From the NCBI GenBank assembly GCA_963692465.1, contig OY829943.1, positions 434,001-498,000 on the forward strand: a stretch of 64,000 nucleotides of DNA, written 5' to 3'. Positions within the stretch are counted from its first letter, which is position 1; each line of letters begins with the position of its first letter. This DNA comes from JAUZOB01 sp963692465. Its GTDB lineage: Bacteria; Bacteroidota; Bacteroidia; Bacteroidales; Prolixibacteraceae. Positions 62,790 to 64,000 of the stretch are shown one piece after another. The notes under the pieces were generated by a model that saw nothing but the letters and a program-made list of their open reading frames with translations, ran no database searches and was not told the origin of the DNA. A program made the translations under genes and the position numbers.

Positions 62790-62928
62790 TCAATAAAAAA
62801 AGATTTAGTGACGCAAAGGTCCCCTTTTTTTAGCAGATATAGCAGATTCTGATTCTATTTATGCTACATCTTCCCAAACTTTAATATTTGAGTATTTCGT
62901 CCCTTTCTATCTGTTTTTATAGTTACCT

Positions 62929-63000
62929 ATGTCTTAGTTCAAGATTTACAGTTGCGCCGGTTGGATCTTGTTTTTGGGCCTCTTTAACAAGATTTATTTG
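62929..63000 (-). pseudogene. relic of a third NigD-like gene
   Basis: 72 bp reading INLVKEAQKQDPTGATV followed by NLELRH on the minus strand. Over about 68 bp it differs from the intact gene at 28041-28109 in only three or four positions, which is closer than the two intact paralogues are to each other. No start or remaining domain is present, so it is a fragment left by recombination. Confidence 0.8.
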
Positions 63001-63041
63001 ATATCTCGGTTCTCCGAAGAAGAAGGAAATGCTATAAATGA

Positions 63042-63078
63042 ATAAAGCCTGAAGAAATAAATCTTCAGGCTTTATTTT
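63042..63078 (-). terminator. terminator of the RNase P RNA gene
   Basis: AAAGCCTGAAGA pairs with TCTTCAGGCTTT around an AAATAAA-type loop, immediately behind the RNase P RNA 3' end, with a T-rich tail on the minus strand. Confidence 0.85.
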
Positions 63079-63080
63079 TA

Positions 63081-63461
63081 GCAGAATCATAAGCCGGGTT
63101 CTGTTTTTCACGAATGAAACTTCTATCATTTATCTGCGACGATTGTCACCAATAGCCTGATGCAGCCTACCCCTTTCGACTCATACAACCGGAGCGGGCC
63201 GCTCCGTAGGACTGTAAACAGTCCGATCGAAATGTATTTGGCCTTGCAACTCATGAGGTGTACGGCTGCTCCGGTTACCCGGAACACCGGTGGGCTCTTA
63301 CCCCGCCTTTTCACCCTTACCTGAACCGAAGTTCTGGCGGTTATTTTCTGTTACATGACTGTCCTCTTTCAAAGACCTTCCCGTTAGGAAACATGATGCC
63401 CTTTGTTGCCCGGACTTTCCTCATCGAAGGTATAATCCTCCGACGCGATAGAATTTTCTGC
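63081..63461 (-). ncRNA. rnpB: RNase P RNA
   Basis: Catalytic RNA that removes tRNA 5' leaders. The minus strand carries the diagnostic blocks GAGGAAAGTCCGGGC near the 5' end, then AAGGGTGAAAAGGCGGGGTAAG-type and GAGCCCACCGG motifs, and AGAACCCGGCTTATG near the 3' end. GCAGAA (63461-63456) pairs with TTCTGC (63086-63081) as helix P1, which sets the ends. Length (about 380 bases) is right for type A. Confidence 0.95.
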
Positions 63462-63465
63462 GGCA

Positions 63466-63473
63466 CAAAAGTA
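63466..63473 (-). promoter_or_regulatory. -7 box for the RNase P RNA gene
   Basis: TACTTTTG on the minus strand matches TAnnTTTG and lies four bases before the predicted 5' end of the RNA, the right distance for transcription start. Confidence 0.6.
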
Positions 63474-63484
63474 ACAAAACCCCG

Positions 63485-64000
63485 TTAATCCTCCTCCTCA
63501 TTTTCATCTTCCGCCCGAATTTTCTTTGCTGACTGATAAAATGCAAACTTATAGGCTATACAGGCCGTCACAAAATAGACACACGATTGAATAATTAATA
63601 TCCAAAACTCATGCGATACATCCTGCAACCCAACCCCCATCGTTCTCAATCGCAAATAAGCAGGTATCATTGAAGTCGTGGGTAAAACATAAGCGATATG
63701 ACTGATTATCGGGGGTATTGCCGAAGCCGGCCAGGACAAGCCACTTACAAATAATATTGCAGGCGAAAGAAATACAATAAACATAAAAGAATGTTCTCTT
63801 TTCTTAAACAATACAGATATGGTCATTCCTAAAAATGTCACTGCGGTCAGAAAAGGAATAATCAGATAGAATACCTTAAAGAAACCCGACTTGTCCGGAT
63901 AGGAGAACCAATTATAGATCCACAGTAATGCAATAACCGTATTAAACAGGTATATTAATAAAAAAGCCAACCCATGCCCCAATACAACAGGGATTGCTTT
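63485..64000 (-). CDS. ABC-2 type transporter permease, C-terminal part
   Basis: Codons are open through the right edge of the window, so only the last ~170 residues are seen. They contain about five hydrophobic helices (LAFLLIYLFNTVIALLWIYNWF, FYLIIPFLTAVTFLGMTISVLF, FMFIVFLSPAILFVSGLSWP, IISHIAYVLPTTSMIPAYL, ILIIQSCVYFVTACIAYKF) and an acidic C-terminus. The 'PAILFVSGLSWPASAIP' segment and following 'LPTT' are typical of ABC-2 permeases of the YhhJ/YbhR group, which act with an ATPase and a membrane-fusion protein. The partners would lie beyond the window. Confidence 0.8.
   Translation of the reverse strand, partial: KAIPVVLGHGLAFLLIYLFNTVIALLWIYNWFSYPDKSGFFKVFYLIIPFLTAVTFLGMTISVLFKKREHSFMFIVFLSPAILFVSGLSWPASAIPPIISHIAYVLPTTSMIPAYLRLRTMGVGLQDVSHEFWILIIQSCVYFVTACIAYKFAFYQSAKKIRAEDENEEED

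Overview
The window is a stretch of chromosome from a Bacteroidota bacterium, almost certainly order Bacteroidales. The signs are the many promoter boxes of the TAnnTTTG type, the gene orders (uppS-bamA-skp-skp, thrA-apgM-thrC, a NrtR-type regulator in front of xylB-xylA-xylose porter), two NigD-like lipoproteins, moderate AT-richness and several 'MK...FAQ' secretion signals. A genus cannot be named from the sequence alone. Most of the window is housekeeping; accessory or decayed DNA lies at 1-3.8 kb, 5.0-6.6 kb, 19.5-21.1 kb, 26.5-28.3 kb and 62.9-63.0 kb.

Layout. 1-3.8 kb: a fragmentary ORF, two AAA_14/DUF4143-type ATPases in opposite orientations, a diverged ~117-bp direct repeat on both sides of the first ATPase, and two tandem palindromes upstream of the second. 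3.8-8.4 kb: a WecA-like glycan initiator, an unusual protein joining a transposase-like N-terminus to a LytTR DNA-binding domain, a coiled-coil protein, a DUF4136 protein and a YbdG-like MscS channel. 8.5-12.5 kb: pyrG, yidC and a tRNA-Thr. 12.8-16.8 kb: a GH10-like secreted hydrolase with a DUF5009/HGSNAT-like membrane protein, a GNAT acetyltransferase and a very acidic protein. 17-24.3 kb: PBP1A, a deletion-scar pseudogene, a slipin, a decayed small Cys-rich ORF, an ABC-F ATPase and two tandem Lrp/AsnC regulators. 24.4-28.3 kb: a BamA/TamA-like outer membrane protein and two NigD-like lipoproteins.

28.4-39.3 kb: the envelope-biogenesis run (murI, two Skp/OmpH chaperones, bamA, uppS, a DUF6089-like beta-barrel, nadK, a CBS-ACT protein), then pdxJ with an alpha/beta hydrolase, and malQ. 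39.5-48.5 kb: an S9 peptidase, the threonine operon thrA-apgM-thrC (the apgM-like gene sits where homoserine kinase is needed), recA and bcp. 48.6-57.3 kb: clpS and a complete xylose operon (Nudix-type regulator, xylulokinase, xylose isomerase, an MFS xylose porter with an unusual insertion, and a secreted GH3 enzyme with PA14 domain that probably supplies xylose). 57.4-64 kb: a conserved hypothetical protein, an orphan secreted protein, a GH35 beta-galactosidase, a MATE exporter, a 72-bp relic of a third NigD-like gene, the RNase P RNA and the end of an ABC-2 permease.

The most unusual items are the transposase/LytTR chimera with an array of 21-bp-phased direct repeats about 200 bp upstream of the 106-codon gene that precedes it, the deletion scar that keeps promoter and terminator, the decayed Cys-rich ORF and the xylose porter with two extra hydrophobic segments. 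No CRISPR array, prophage or intact insertion sequence was seen.
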